DNA from: Streptomyces echinatus
GTDB lineage: Bacteria; Actinomycetota; Actinomycetes; Streptomycetales; Streptomycetaceae
Assembly (NCBI RefSeq): GCF_014203595.1
Contig: NZ_JACHJK010000001.1
Location: forward strand, 126,582 to 190,581
Direction of reading: 5' to 3'
DNA length: 64,000 bases
The notes beneath the pieces were generated by a model. That model saw only the letters and a program-made list of their open reading frames with translations, did not search any database and had not been told where the DNA came from. Positions 35,981 through 44,221 of the stretch are shown piece by piece; positions within the stretch are counted from its first letter, which is position 1; each line of letters starts with the position of its first letter. Both the position numbers and the translations under genes were made by a program.

Positions 35981-36403
35981 ATGCTCATGCGTACCGACCC
36001 GTTCCGCGACTTCGACCGACTCGCGCAGCAGGTCTTCGGCTCCGACGCCCGACCGTCGGCGATGCCGATGGACGCCTACCGCTCCGGGGACGATTTTCTG
36101 GTCCACTTCGACCTCCCCGGTATCGACCCCGAGACGATCGAGCTCGACGTCGAGCGCAACGTCCTCAACGTCCGTGCGGAGCGACGCAGCCCGGCCCCCG
36201 AGGGCGCGGAGATGCTGCTCGCCGAACGCCCCGAGGGCACGTTCACCCGCCAGCTGTTCCTCGGCGAGACCCTCGACGCCGACCGTATCGACGCCTCTTA
36301 CGAGGCGGGTGTCCTCACCCTGACCATCCCGGTGGCCGAGCGAGCCAAGCCGCGCCGGATCCAGATCAGCGGCGGCGGCGACCGCAGGCAGCTCAGCGGC
36401 TGA
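35981..36403 (+). CDS. Hsp20/alpha-crystallin small heat-shock protein
   Basis: A 140-residue ATP-independent holdase chaperone. The alpha-crystallin domain spans residues 30-125: DAYRSGDDFLVHFDLPGID, ERNVLNVRAERR, GTFTRQLFL and the signature YEAGVLTLTIPVAE. It ends with an I-x-I type tail (RRIQISG) used in oligomer assembly. GAGAGGAG precedes both a GTG at 35978 and the ATG chosen here. Followed by a strong hairpin and then DUF2267, a common companion of Hsp20 in actinobacteria. Confidence 0.92.
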   Translation: MLMRTDPFRDFDRLAQQVFGSDARPSAMPMDAYRSGDDFLVHFDLPGIDPETIELDVERNVLNVRAERRSPAPEGAEMLLAERPEGTFTRQLFLGETLDADRIDASYEAGVLTLTIPVAERAKPRRIQISGGGDRRQLSG

Positions 36404-36444
36404 CGCCGGGGCGGCACCGATCCGGCCGCTGTCCACCGAAGCGA

Positions 36445-36484
36445 CGGACGCGTCCCGAGACCGAGTGGGACCGGGACGCGTCCG
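36445..36484 (+). terminator. 13-bp hairpin after hsp20
   Basis: CGGACGCGTCCCG pairs perfectly with CGGGACGCGTCCG around a 14-base loop, 41 bases after the stop. Confidence 0.65.
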
Positions 36485-36680
36485 CACGCCACGCGCCCCT
36501 GGCCCGGCGGACACCCCGCTCCACCACACCACACCCCACGCCGCCACGCCTCGCCGATGGCCCCACACGTCGCATGACACCACATGCCGCACATTGGCCG
36601 AACTCCTGCCCATACCCGCCGCGTTACGGGGTACCGGGCCTTCCGGTGCCCCGCAGCGTCCCGGAGGAGGAACCACCACG

Positions 36681-37166
36681 ATGACCGTGACGACCCCGAA
36701 GCCGAGATCCACCGTCCCCGCCCTGACCCCGTCGCCGCGCCCCCGCGCCCGGGACGCGGCCGAGGACGCCGGCTGGCCGCAGCTGACCGAGGCGGTGCGC
36801 GAGGCGGGCCGGTACCCGACGAGGGCGGAGGCGGAAGCCGTCACCCGCATCGTGCTCACGGCCTTGGGCAGCCACGTCACCGGCGACGAACGGGTGGCCC
36901 TGGCACAGGCACTGCCGCGCGAGGCGGGCCGACTGATCGCGTCCCAGATCCCCGCGCCCCACCCCCTGTCGGCCCGCGAGTTCGTCGACACGGTGGCGAC
37001 CCACATCGACGGCTCCACGCCGGCCACGGCCCGCTGGGACGTCAGCTCGGTCCTCAACGTCCTGGCGAACAGGATCGGCCAGTCCCTGACCACCCGCCTC
37101 CTGGCCCAACTCCCCCCGGGCTACGCCCTCCTCTTCGGCCGCGCGGACCTCGCCCCGACGGCATAG
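36681..37166 (+). CDS. DUF2267 protein
   Basis: A 161-residue protein; after a 30-residue Pro/Arg-rich leader the DUF2267 fold follows: AEAVTRIVLTALGSHVTGDERVALAQALP, quoted in part as VTRIVLTALGSHVTGDE, then LSAREFVDTVATHI and VSSVLNVLANRIG. DUF2267 proteins are small helical stress-associated proteins often next to hsp20, as here, though the hairpin between them suggests separate control. GGAGGAGG lies 9 bases before the ATG. Function unproven. Confidence 0.85.
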   Translation: MTVTTPKPRSTVPALTPSPRPRARDAAEDAGWPQLTEAVREAGRYPTRAEAEAVTRIVLTALGSHVTGDERVALAQALPREAGRLIASQIPAPHPLSAREFVDTVATHIDGSTPATARWDVSSVLNVLANRIGQSLTTRLLAQLPPGYALLFGRADLAPTA

Positions 37167-37440
37167 CCCCAGCACCAGGGCGCCGCTGACACCGCGCGCG
37201 GCGCCCTACGGTCGGTGGTAGGTGCCCCGGATTGGCAGATTCGTTCCGCGAAGCCAGCCAGTGGCGGAAACGGCGGATGGAACGGATCAGCCGATCAGCG
37301 CCAGAGCCGGAGAGGGACCTCCACCCACCGCCCCCGCGCCGCCGAACTCACCCGGCGTCCATGCGAGACGCGACCGCGCCCCCTCGCCCACGACGCGAAC
37401 GCAGCCGACCCCAGGGCCCAACACGCCTCAGCCGGCCACT

Positions 37441-37583
37441 TTCCCCGGGCTGCCCGCTCGCTTCTCACCCGTGCTGGAGCGAGCCGAGTCAAGGGTGGCC
37501 CGAAGGGCCATCGGCGCAGCCGACGCGAAGCGCCCTTTACTCGGCTCGCGGAAGCACGACACTCACCAAAGAAGCGGGCGGCC
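37441..37583 (+). repeat. Cloverleaf-like structured element, left copy
   Basis: This sits in the 658-base gap 37167-37824, where I see no gene. A long stem (GCCCGCTCGCTTCT/AGAAGCGGGCGGC, CGTGCT/AGCACG, GGA/GGA bulge, GCGAGCCGAGT/ACTCGGCTCGC, AAGGG/CCCTT) encloses three hairpins: TGGCCC-GAA-GGGCCA, TCGGC-GCA-GCCGA and CGC-GAA-GCG. A second copy in opposite orientation lies at 43934-44088. The element and its partner bracket the accessory island. Confidence 0.8.
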
Positions 37584-37824
37584 CCACAGCAACTCACTAA
37601 CCCTGAGCGGATGAACCGTTCAGGCACCGGTCATGTCGTGCAAGTAGCGCTCAGACTGCTTGTGCCCACACGGCGCTCGAACGCACGCCGGTGGACGATT
37701 TTCCTCGGCAAGCAAGGAAATCCAACCGTGACGCATGTGATCAGATGATTTACTTGTCCACTGACGCCCATCCCCCAACCCGGCTTCAGCCTAACTCCCT
37801 TGACGTGGCGTCAGGAGGCTTTCT

Positions 37825-38631
37825 ATGCCCAAGTACAGCTATGACCTGCCCAAGCATGCCGTTGATCACGGCGTAGAGGTCAAGATCACTGAGCTCCTCA
37901 TCGATCCTCAGGCGCAGCGAACGCTGAACGAGCGTCGTGCCCAGTCGATCGCCAACAACCTGGTCCGCGAGGCGATCGGAACCATCATCGTCTCGGAGCG
38001 TGAGGACGGTTCCCGGTACATCGTTGATGGTCAGCATCGAAAGCGTGCCTCTGAGCTGGCGGGACTGGAGACCATCAGAGCTGACATTCACTATGGACTC
38101 ACCCAGGAGCAGGAGGCCATCCTGTTCCTGATCAAAAACCGCGAGTCGCACAAGCCCCGCCCGATCGACGAGTACCACGTGGGCCTAACTGGAGGCGTGC
38201 CGCTGTTCGTCGACACAGACCGCGTTCTGAGGGCTCACAGGCTCAGCCTCGGTTCCTCGTCGACCAATAGCGTCGGGGCCGTGTCTGGTGTGCTGCAGAT
38301 TACGGACCGTTACGGAGCGGATGTCCTCGACCGCACCCTTACGATCGCGGAAGAAGCGTGGGGGCGTAGTGCGGAGTCCTGGGACGGCATGCTCCTCGGG
38401 GGGATAGGGATGTTCCTTGGTCGCCACGGTGACCTCGTCAACGACCCGGAGCTCGCGAAGAGGCTTGAGCGCACGGCCACGGCCGCGAAGTGGCGCTCGC
38501 AGGTTCTGAGCGCCTCGTCTAACGGGGGTTTCAACAACAGCGGAACCGGTTCTCGGATCAGCGTCAGCTACCGCCTTGTCTTGGACGCGTGGAACAAGGG
38601 GCGGCGACCGGCCAACCGCATCGAGGGGTGA
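37825..38631 (+). CDS. ParB/Srx-fold DUF6551-like protein
   Basis: A 268-residue protein. The N-terminal hundred residues carry the ParB-type pattern: ITELLIDPQAQRTLNERRA, IVSEREDGSRYIVDGQHRKRA (quoted as YIVDGQHRKRA; Asp68-Gly-Gln-His-Arg72) and GLTQEQEAILFLI. The DGQHR box is the phosphate/nucleotide-binding turn of ParB and sulfiredoxin-like proteins. The C-terminal part resembles what Pfam calls DUF6551 in streptomycetes, but I cannot confirm. Codons are less GC-extreme than in flanking genes, so it looks acquired. AGGAGG gives a strong ribosome site. A terminator follows. Confidence 0.75.
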   Translation: MPKYSYDLPKHAVDHGVEVKITELLIDPQAQRTLNERRAQSIANNLVREAIGTIIVSEREDGSRYIVDGQHRKRASELAGLETIRADIHYGLTQEQEAILFLIKNRESHKPRPIDEYHVGLTGGVPLFVDTDRVLRAHRLSLGSSSTNSVGAVSGVLQITDRYGADVLDRTLTIAEEAWGRSAESWDGMLLGGIGMFLGRHGDLVNDPELAKRLERTATAAKWRSQVLSASSNGGFNNSGTGSRISVSYRLVLDAWNKGRRPANRIEG

Positions 38632-38669
38632 GGTTAGCCGCATTCAAGAAGACCTGATGCGGCTTCTCC

Positions 38670-38702
38670 AGAGGGGCCTGAGTGATGGTTCAGGCCCCTC
38701 TT
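38670..38702 (+). terminator. Terminator after the ParB-like gene
   Basis: AGAGGGGCCTGA pairs perfectly with TCAGGCCCCTCT around an 8-base loop and ends in TTCC; it also lies between converging genes. Confidence 0.85.
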
Positions 38703-38717
38703 CCGTTGGGATCGCGG

Positions 38718-38915
38718 CTATCTGAGCGCATCCTGCGTCAGGGCACGTATGAAGGCTCGCCATGTATCAGAGTGGACCTGGACCACCGAGGCTTCTGTCT
38801 GCTTTGAATCACGTATGAGCGCGTCTGCGCCGGTGTACGCGCACTCCACGCACTCGGTTCCGCTGCCGCCGCTGTGAGACGACTTGAACCACTGCAGTTC
38901 TGGTGTCGTTGCCAT
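38718..38915 (-). CDS. DUF397 protein (Scr2/WhiJ-system partner)
   Basis: A 65-residue DUF397 protein: ELQWFKSSHSGGSGTECVECAY, quoted as WFKSSHSGGSGTECVECA, then IRDSKQ and WRAFI. Its ATG overlaps the regulator's TGA by one base (TGATG), so it is translationally coupled. In Streptomyces these pairs form regulator-toxin-like or development-linked modules (Scr1/Scr2, WhiJ). DUF397 products can be toxic alone and are countered by the XRE partner. Confidence 0.92.
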   Translation of the reverse strand: MATTPELQWFKSSHSGGSGTECVECAYTGADALIRDSKQTEASVVQVHSDTWRAFIRALTQDALR

Positions 38916-39760
38916 CAAGGCTCCTTGCTGATCCGTTCGATGAGTTCGGCTGAAGACTCGAAGTCGAGTGCCTGAGCACTGAGGTACTCGAATGCCAGCT
39001 TGTAACGTTCTAGTTCCGCCGGTTTCTCCATGAAGAGGCCGCCACCGATCAGATCTACGTACACCACGTCGAGCTCGCGAGTCTGTCCGCGTAGGACGGC
39101 GAAGCTACCCACGGCTGCTGCATGCGCGCCCCGTGCGAACGGGAGCACCTGGATAGTGACGTGTGGCCGTTCGGATTGAGCGAGTAGGTGTGCCAACTGC
39201 TGCTGCATGACCTCGCGACCGCCGACGAATCGACGGATGGCCGCCTCGTCGATCACACACCAGATGTGGGGTGGGTCCTCGCGGTCCAGCAGCTCCTGGC
39301 GCTTCATGCGGATGTCGACCATGTGTTGGACCTCGCGATCCGGACACTGCACCTCAGAGGCCCGGTGCACGGCTTCGGCATAGGACCGGGTCTGTAGGAG
39401 GCCCGGCACGTACATACAGGCGTAGTGGTCCTCGCGTACGACCTCGTCTTCGAGGGTCAGCATGAGGTTCATGGACTCCGGGATGGAATCGGCCAGAGAA
39501 CGCCACCAGCCCTGGATCTTGGCGCCCTTGGCCAGCTCGACCAGGGCGACGCGTTCCTCGTCCGTGGCGTCATACTCGCGGCACAACGCGTCGACGGCCG
39601 GCCACTTCACGGTGCCTTCCTTCGTCTCGTACCGGCTGAGTGTTGCCTTCGAGATGCCGACGCGAGCTCCCGCCTCCTCCAAGGTCAGCCCCTTCAGCTC
39701 GCGGAGTCGACGGAGGTCAGCTCCCAGCTGGCGCCTACGGGTGGTGGGTCCAACTGCCAT
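38915..39760 (-). CDS. XRE-family regulator with DUF5753 (Scr1-type)
   Basis: A 281-residue DNA-binding protein. An HTH at residues 10-65 (RRLRELKGLTLEEAGARVGI, then SKATLSRYETKEGTVKWPAV) is followed by the DUF5753 effector domain: YVPGLLQTRSYAEAVHRA, RQELLDREDPPHIWCVIDEA and QVLPFARGAHAAAVGSFAVL. Start at the ATG giving MAVGPTTRRRQLG, with AGGAAGGG ahead; the longer frame lacks a site. Divergent from the ATP-binding protein gene, with an inverted repeat between. Confidence 0.9.
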   Translation of the reverse strand: MAVGPTTRRRQLGADLRRLRELKGLTLEEAGARVGISKATLSRYETKEGTVKWPAVDALCREYDATDEERVALVELAKGAKIQGWWRSLADSIPESMNLMLTLEDEVVREDHYACMYVPGLLQTRSYAEAVHRASEVQCPDREVQHMVDIRMKRQELLDREDPPHIWCVIDEAAIRRFVGGREVMQQQLAHLLAQSERPHVTIQVLPFARGAHAAAVGSFAVLRGQTRELDVVYVDLIGGGLFMEKPAELERYKLAFEYLSAQALDFESSAELIERISKEP

Positions 39761-39876
39761 GGCTGCGGCCCTTCCTGTCCGTGCGGTAGATCGTCCTCGC
39801 CCTCTTGGGCGCGCTGCAAGGTGGTGTGCGCGGGGGGCGCGTTGCGTTGGGTCCCACTCCTCCTCGCTCACTATGA

Positions 39877-39895
39877 GAGTTCCATTTTGGAACTC
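39877..39895. promoter_or_regulatory. Operator-like inverted repeat between the XRE and ATPase genes
   Basis: GAGTTCCA-TTT-TGGAACTC is a perfect 8-bp inverted repeat 117 bases upstream of the XRE start and 80 bases upstream of the divergent ATPase start. It is the natural candidate binding site for the XRE regulator, controlling both directions. Confidence 0.6.
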
Positions 39896-39974
39896 CAGCT
39901 GCAACTCTTAGTCGTGAAGCCATCACTGTAAGTGTGGAGTGTTGGGCTCAGTCGAGTAAGGGAGTTGAGGACCG

Positions 39975-40625
39975 ATGGACTGCATCGGTTGCATGCCACG
40001 AACGGCATGGAAGCGACCGTTTCTAGCTGAGGCGCAGGAAGTTGCCCAGCTGCGACGATCCCTGCGGCACCACCTTGACCGCTGGGGGCTGCACGAACTC
40101 AGTGAAGCCGCACAACTGTGCGTCAGCGAGCTCGTGACCAACGTCATCAAGCATGTAGGCCCAGGCACCCCGACCACGCTGACGGTGTGTATGAGTGGCA
40201 CCCGTCTACGTATCGAGGTCCATGACCCCGACCCCCGCGCCCTTCCCACACTGACTGACGCGACATCGGACGCTGAGGCGGGGCGCGGGCTGGCCCTCAT
40301 CGACGCTGTCGCCGATCGTTGGGGTGTCGACCTCGCTCCTGGCCGTAAGGCGACCTGGTGCGAACTTCGCACGAGCCTCACGAAGGCGGATGGGCACACT
40401 CCCGGTCCTCGCGTGGCCCGGGCGGCCAACGTGCTCGGGCTCTACGCCCGTGGCATGCAGCTGCCGACGGGGTCCCAAGGCCGGCTTTGGACGACAGCGG
40501 TGGCAGAGGCGGCCATCCATGTGATCGCCGATCTCCTGCACTGGCTTGGCGCGCATGGCCTGGACCCGGACGAGGTGCTGGAGCGTGCCCAGACTCACTT
40601 CCAGGTCGACGCAGAACGTCCCTGA
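39975..40625 (+). CDS. ATP-binding protein of the HATPase_c (RsbW-like) family
   Basis: A 216-residue protein. Residues 15-130 form an anti-sigma-factor-like kinase domain: LSEAAQLCVSELVTNVIKHV (N box), VHDPDPRALP (G1) and GRGLALIDAVADRWGVD (G2). The C-terminal 70 residues, helical, are extra. Such ATPases repeatedly accompany XRE-DUF397 pairs in streptomycetes (as in abaA/WhiJ clusters) and link to control of development and antibiotics. ATG directly follows GAGTTGAGGACCG. It converges on the helicase gene. Confidence 0.87.
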   Translation: MDCIGCMPRTAWKRPFLAEAQEVAQLRRSLRHHLDRWGLHELSEAAQLCVSELVTNVIKHVGPGTPTTLTVCMSGTRLRIEVHDPDPRALPTLTDATSDAEAGRGLALIDAVADRWGVDLAPGRKATWCELRTSLTKADGHTPGPRVARAANVLGLYARGMQLPTGSQGRLWTTAVAEAAIHVIADLLHWLGAHGLDPDEVLERAQTHFQVDAERP

Positions 40626-40647
40626 CCCTCAGCGCGGCATGCCATGG

Positions 40648-43600
40648 TCAGCTTGCCGTGATGGCCGAGTAGGTCCACACGTCGGCCGGAAGCTCGTGCT
40701 TCAGGCGCCAGGTGATCGCCATTGGCTTGCTGCCGGTGTGTCGATCGTAGGTGGCAGGTCCGAGCAGCATCCACGGCTGGGACTTGCCTATGTCGGTGTT
40801 CTTGTAGCGCCGCATGAAGAGAAGGACATGGCTCCCGCGATCCTTGTGTTGCCGGTAGCGCAGGCCGGTACGGGAGTCAGCGGCCGTGGAGTTTTGGGAC
40901 TCCCAGTGGAAGAGCGTTGGGCTCAGCGCGTAGTCCTTGTACCGGACCGTGGGCGAGAAGTCCTTCTCGTTCTTCTCCAAGGTGATGAGCAAGGCGTCCG
41001 TCTGAAGCTCCTCCACCCACTGCACACCTTGCGCGAAGGATCGAGGCATCTGCCCACCGAAGCGCGCCACGCCGAGGGCAGCCAGGATCTCGGAGCGGTT
41101 GTAGGCACTGTGAACCTTCAGCGGGACCTCGCCGAGGCGGCCGGACAGAGCGATGGGGAAATGGTCAGCCTGCTCGAAGACGTGCGCTATCACCTGCTGC
41201 AACTCGTCGCGGACCGCCTTCTGGGAACGCAGAGAGTCCAGCCCCTCCTGGAAGCTGGTGAAGCCACCTGCGTTGTCCCAGAGGTTGAAGAACAGCATGC
41301 GGGCGTACGTCTGATCGGTGGGGCTCAGGTCCTCGTACGGTGGAGCGTCGTCCTGGAGGAGGCGAAGGTAGGCCTCCGCCCGCTCCGGGTCGTCTACGTG
41401 GAGGAAGGCGTGGACCCGCTTGAGAAGGGCGGCTTCTCCCGCGGGTGCAGAGTCGTCTATCAGGTTGGCTCGGCGTAGGACTGCCGTCCAGGAGTTGTCG
41501 CTCTTGTACAGCTCCTTGATCTCTCGACGGCTCTCCCGAAGGTAGTCGGCGAGGCGGGGCGTGCCGTAGGCCCTGACCTCCTTGACCAGCGTCTTCACCG
41601 TGGCACCCAGCTGAGCCCGGATGTTGTCGATGACGAGGTGTTTCGACTTGCCTTCCAGGATGATCTGGCAGCCGGACGGTAGCTGCGGGAAGTCGTGCTC
41701 AATGTGATCGAGGAGTCGGTTCCGCGACAAATTCGTCATGGCCCGGAACTGTTCCTCGAAGCGGAACTCAGCCCGGTGCTGCCCGATGAAGTCGAGAACG
41801 GTAAGAACGGGCTTCGTTTCGGTTCGCCGCAGGCCTCGTCCCAGCTGCTGCAGGAAGACAGTGGCACTGTTGGTGGGACGGAGGAGGAGTAGCGTGTCGA
41901 CATCAGGGATGTCGAGTCCCTCATTGAACAGGTCGACGGAGAAGATCACTTGGAGTTTTCCGTCGCGAAGGTCAGACAGTGCCTGGGAGCGCACGTCGGG
42001 GGGAGAGTCACTGTCGAGCGCGACCGCCTGGAAGCCGGCACTTCGGAAGAAGTCCGCCATGAAATGAGCGTGCGCCTTGGTTACGCAGAAGCCCAGCGCC
42101 CGCATCGCGGCTGGGTTGGACACCTTGTCCCGGATCTGCTTGACCACAATCCGTGCACGGGCGTGGTTGCCCGTGTACAGGTTGTCGAGGTCCTGATCGG
42201 CGTACGAGCCCTTTTGCCAGCCAAGGTCCGTCAGATCCGTGCCGTCTGGAATCCCGAAATAGTGGAAGGGGCAGAGCAGATCGTTTTCCAGGGCTTCCCA
42301 GAGCCGCATCTCGGCAGCGATCCGGCCGTCGAAGAACTCGTCCTGAACGTTGAGCCCGTCCATCCGCTCTGGTGTGGCTGTCAGACCCAGCAGTTCCTTC
42401 GGCGTGAAGTGGGTGATGACCCGCCGATAGGTGGTGGCGGTGGCATGGTGGAACTCGTCGATGACGATGATGTCGAAATGGTCGGGTGCCAGTTGCTCAA
42501 GGCGCTGGACATTGAGCGATTGGACGCTGGCGAAGACATGGTTCCACTCGCGTGGATCCTGCCCTGCGTGCAGCAGCTCTCCGAACGACGCATCGTCCAG
42601 CACCTCCCGGTAGGTGCGGAGGGACTGCTTGAGGATCTCCTTGCGGTGGGCCACGAACAGCAGTCTCGGTCGGCCCCCTCCCGACGTACGGCATAGGTTG
42701 CGGTAGTCCAGGGCAGCCATCACCGTCTTGCCGGTTCCAGTTGCTGCGACCAGAAGGTTGCGATGACGCCCGCGGAGCTCCCGCTCGACGGTAAGCCGCT
42801 CCAGCATGTCCCGCTGGTGGGGGAAGGGGCGTACCTCCAGGCCGGAGAGGCTGATCTTCAGGTCCGCGCTGGCGGGGGAGCCACTGGCTTGGGCCAGCGC
42901 TTCATCGAGGCGTTCGCCGTGCAGGTCGGGGTCGTACGTCTCGAATGCGATGTCGTTCCAGTACGCGTCGAAGGTCGCCTCGAACTTGTTCAGCACCGCA
43001 GGTGTCGCGACCGACGACAGACGTACGTTCCACTCCAGACCGTCGACAAGCGCCGCCTTCGAAAGGTTGGAACTGCCCACGTATGCGGTGTCAAAGCCTG
43101 TCTGACGTCTGAAGAGCCAGGCCTTGGCGTGCAATCGGGTGGAACGGGTCTCGTAGTTGATCTTTACAGTGGCGCCGAAGTCCCGGACTAGACGGTCAAG
43201 GGCATGACGGTCGGTGGCGCCGATGTAGGTGGTTGTGATGACGCGAATCGGTACGCCTCGTTCCCTGGCGGCGCGCAGTGACTCTTCCAGGACACGGATG
43301 CCGTACCACTTCACGAAGGCACAGAGCAGATCAATACGGTCTGCCGTGGCCAGCTCCGCCCTGAGCTCGGCACCAAGGCTGAGGTCCTCCGGGGAGTTGG
43401 TGATCAGCGACGTCTCAGATAGAGGTGTCAAGGGGCGCAAGGCGTATACCCCCGCTGCCTCCTGCCGGGCGAGCGTCAAGAGCTGCCGCGGGCCCTCCAC
43501 GATGGCGCTGACGGCGTCCGCATCGCTCGGTTCGGGATCACTCGTAGCGAGAGCCTCGAGGATGCGGTTCGCTGCCTTAACGCGCTCCGCTGGCGGAAGT

Positions 43601-43794
43601 TGGGCCAACCGTTGGCCGACAGCGTCACCTATGTGGCGAGCCAGGACATGGGGAGCCGACTCCGAGCTGACCTCTGCGTCGATGACCTTCCAGCCCGCCG
43701 CTTCGAATCGCTCCAACTCACTGCGTACGTCCTGCGTGATCAGCTTCTCGTACACGCCCGCGATCGGCTTCGACTCGCCCGTCGGTTCCGCCAC
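40648..43794 (-). CDS. PLD nuclease - SF2 helicase - DUF3427 fusion protein
   Basis: A 1048-residue protein, from GTG (VAEPTGESKPIAGVYEKLI) with AGGGG six bases upstream; the longer frame would enter the structured element and is rejected. Domains: an N-terminal helical region (1-110); phospholipase D-type nuclease around 150-290 with His222 in RLHAKAWLF and GSSNLSKAAL; a superfamily 2 helicase from 330 (Walker A ATGTGKT, Lys356; DEFHH at 446-450; GLTATPERMDG; helicase C-terminal motif QQLGRGLRRTE near 665); and DUF3427 to the end. Such proteins are often found in defence islands as DNA-processing restriction factors. It is alone on its transcript, in a lower-GC island. Confidence 0.9.
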   Translation of the reverse strand: MAEPTGESKPIAGVYEKLITQDVRSELERFEAAGWKVIDAEVSSESAPHVLARHIGDAVGQRLAQLPPAERVKAANRILEALATSDPEPSDADAVSAIVEGPRQLLTLARQEAAGVYALRPLTPLSETSLITNSPEDLSLGAELRAELATADRIDLLCAFVKWYGIRVLEESLRAARERGVPIRVITTTYIGATDRHALDRLVRDFGATVKINYETRSTRLHAKAWLFRRQTGFDTAYVGSSNLSKAALVDGLEWNVRLSSVATPAVLNKFEATFDAYWNDIAFETYDPDLHGERLDEALAQASGSPASADLKISLSGLEVRPFPHQRDMLERLTVERELRGRHRNLLVAATGTGKTVMAALDYRNLCRTSGGGRPRLLFVAHRKEILKQSLRTYREVLDDASFGELLHAGQDPREWNHVFASVQSLNVQRLEQLAPDHFDIIVIDEFHHATATTYRRVITHFTPKELLGLTATPERMDGLNVQDEFFDGRIAAEMRLWEALENDLLCPFHYFGIPDGTDLTDLGWQKGSYADQDLDNLYTGNHARARIVVKQIRDKVSNPAAMRALGFCVTKAHAHFMADFFRSAGFQAVALDSDSPPDVRSQALSDLRDGKLQVIFSVDLFNEGLDIPDVDTLLLLRPTNSATVFLQQLGRGLRRTETKPVLTVLDFIGQHRAEFRFEEQFRAMTNLSRNRLLDHIEHDFPQLPSGCQIILEGKSKHLVIDNIRAQLGATVKTLVKEVRAYGTPRLADYLRESRREIKELYKSDNSWTAVLRRANLIDDSAPAGEAALLKRVHAFLHVDDPERAEAYLRLLQDDAPPYEDLSPTDQTYARMLFFNLWDNAGGFTSFQEGLDSLRSQKAVRDELQQVIAHVFEQADHFPIALSGRLGEVPLKVHSAYNRSEILAALGVARFGGQMPRSFAQGVQWVEELQTDALLITLEKNEKDFSPTVRYKDYALSPTLFHWESQNSTAADSRTGLRYRQHKDRGSHVLLFMRRYKNTDIGKSQPWMLLGPATYDRHTGSKPMAITWRLKHELPADVWTYSAITAS

Positions 43795-43862
43795 GCTTGC
43801 CCCCTGATCCCTCGCGGTGCCCCTGCCCGACCTCACGCACCGATATGGATCAGTTCTAACAG

Positions 43863-43882
43863 CCCCCACTGACAAGTGGGGG
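43863..43882 (-). other. Perfect 8-bp hairpin upstream of the helicase gene
   Basis: CCCCCACT-GACA-AGTGGGGG. On the helicase strand it reads CCCCCACTTGTCAGTGGGGG, 69 bases upstream of the GTG, and contains TTGTCA, a possible -35. It may be an operator or the end of an upstream transcript. Confidence 0.5.
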
Positions 43883-43933
43883 CCGGGTGTTGAAACGCAG
43901 CCGAGGCGCTGGCACACCCCAGCAGGGGCCGTA

Positions 43934-44088
43934 GGGTCGCCCGCTTCTCGGCATTGTCGTGCTTCCGCGGCCCGCCTCAAGGGCGCGTCCGCTTCGCTCC
44001 CGCGTCGGCTGGCGCCGATGGCCCTTCGGGCCACCCTTGACCCGGGCCGCTCCAGCACGGGGAAGAAGCGAGCGGGCGGCCCGGGGAA
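43934..44088 (-). repeat. Cloverleaf-like structured element, right (inverted) copy
   Basis: It lies in the 427-base gap 43795-44221, where no gene is seen. Read on the minus strand it follows the left copy base for base: CCCGCTCGCTTCT, GTGCT-GGA-GCGGCCCG, CAAGGG, hairpins TGGCCC-GAA-GGGCCA and TCGGC-GCCA-GCCGA, a longer third hairpin (CGC-GGGA-GCGAAGC-GGAC-GCG), CCCTTG, CGGGCCGC-GGA-AGCAC. Stem changes relative to the left copy are paired (A-T to G-C, G-C to C-G), so the fold is conserved. Confidence 0.8.
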
Positions 44089-44221
44089 GGCGGGGCCTCA
44101 GGGGAGTGGTCGCCTGGGTGGGCTGGAGGGTCGGCCGGAGCAAGGGGCGCACCAGCCGTGTGGCGGCACGCCGGGTCGGCTAAGCGGCTATCCCAGGGGC
44201 GGGGTCGTAGCGTTCCTGCCT

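Noticed and set aside
37215..37748. A 177-codon frame through the left structured element, with a similar frame in the right element
   Set aside because: The two translations share short segments only because the DNA element is duplicated. Paired stem changes explain the conservation, and there is no ribosome site or typical codon pattern.
40648..43794. Helicase gene as the Res subunit of a type III restriction system
   Set aside because: No adjacent methylase (mod) gene, and the PLD nuclease and DUF3427 architecture differs.
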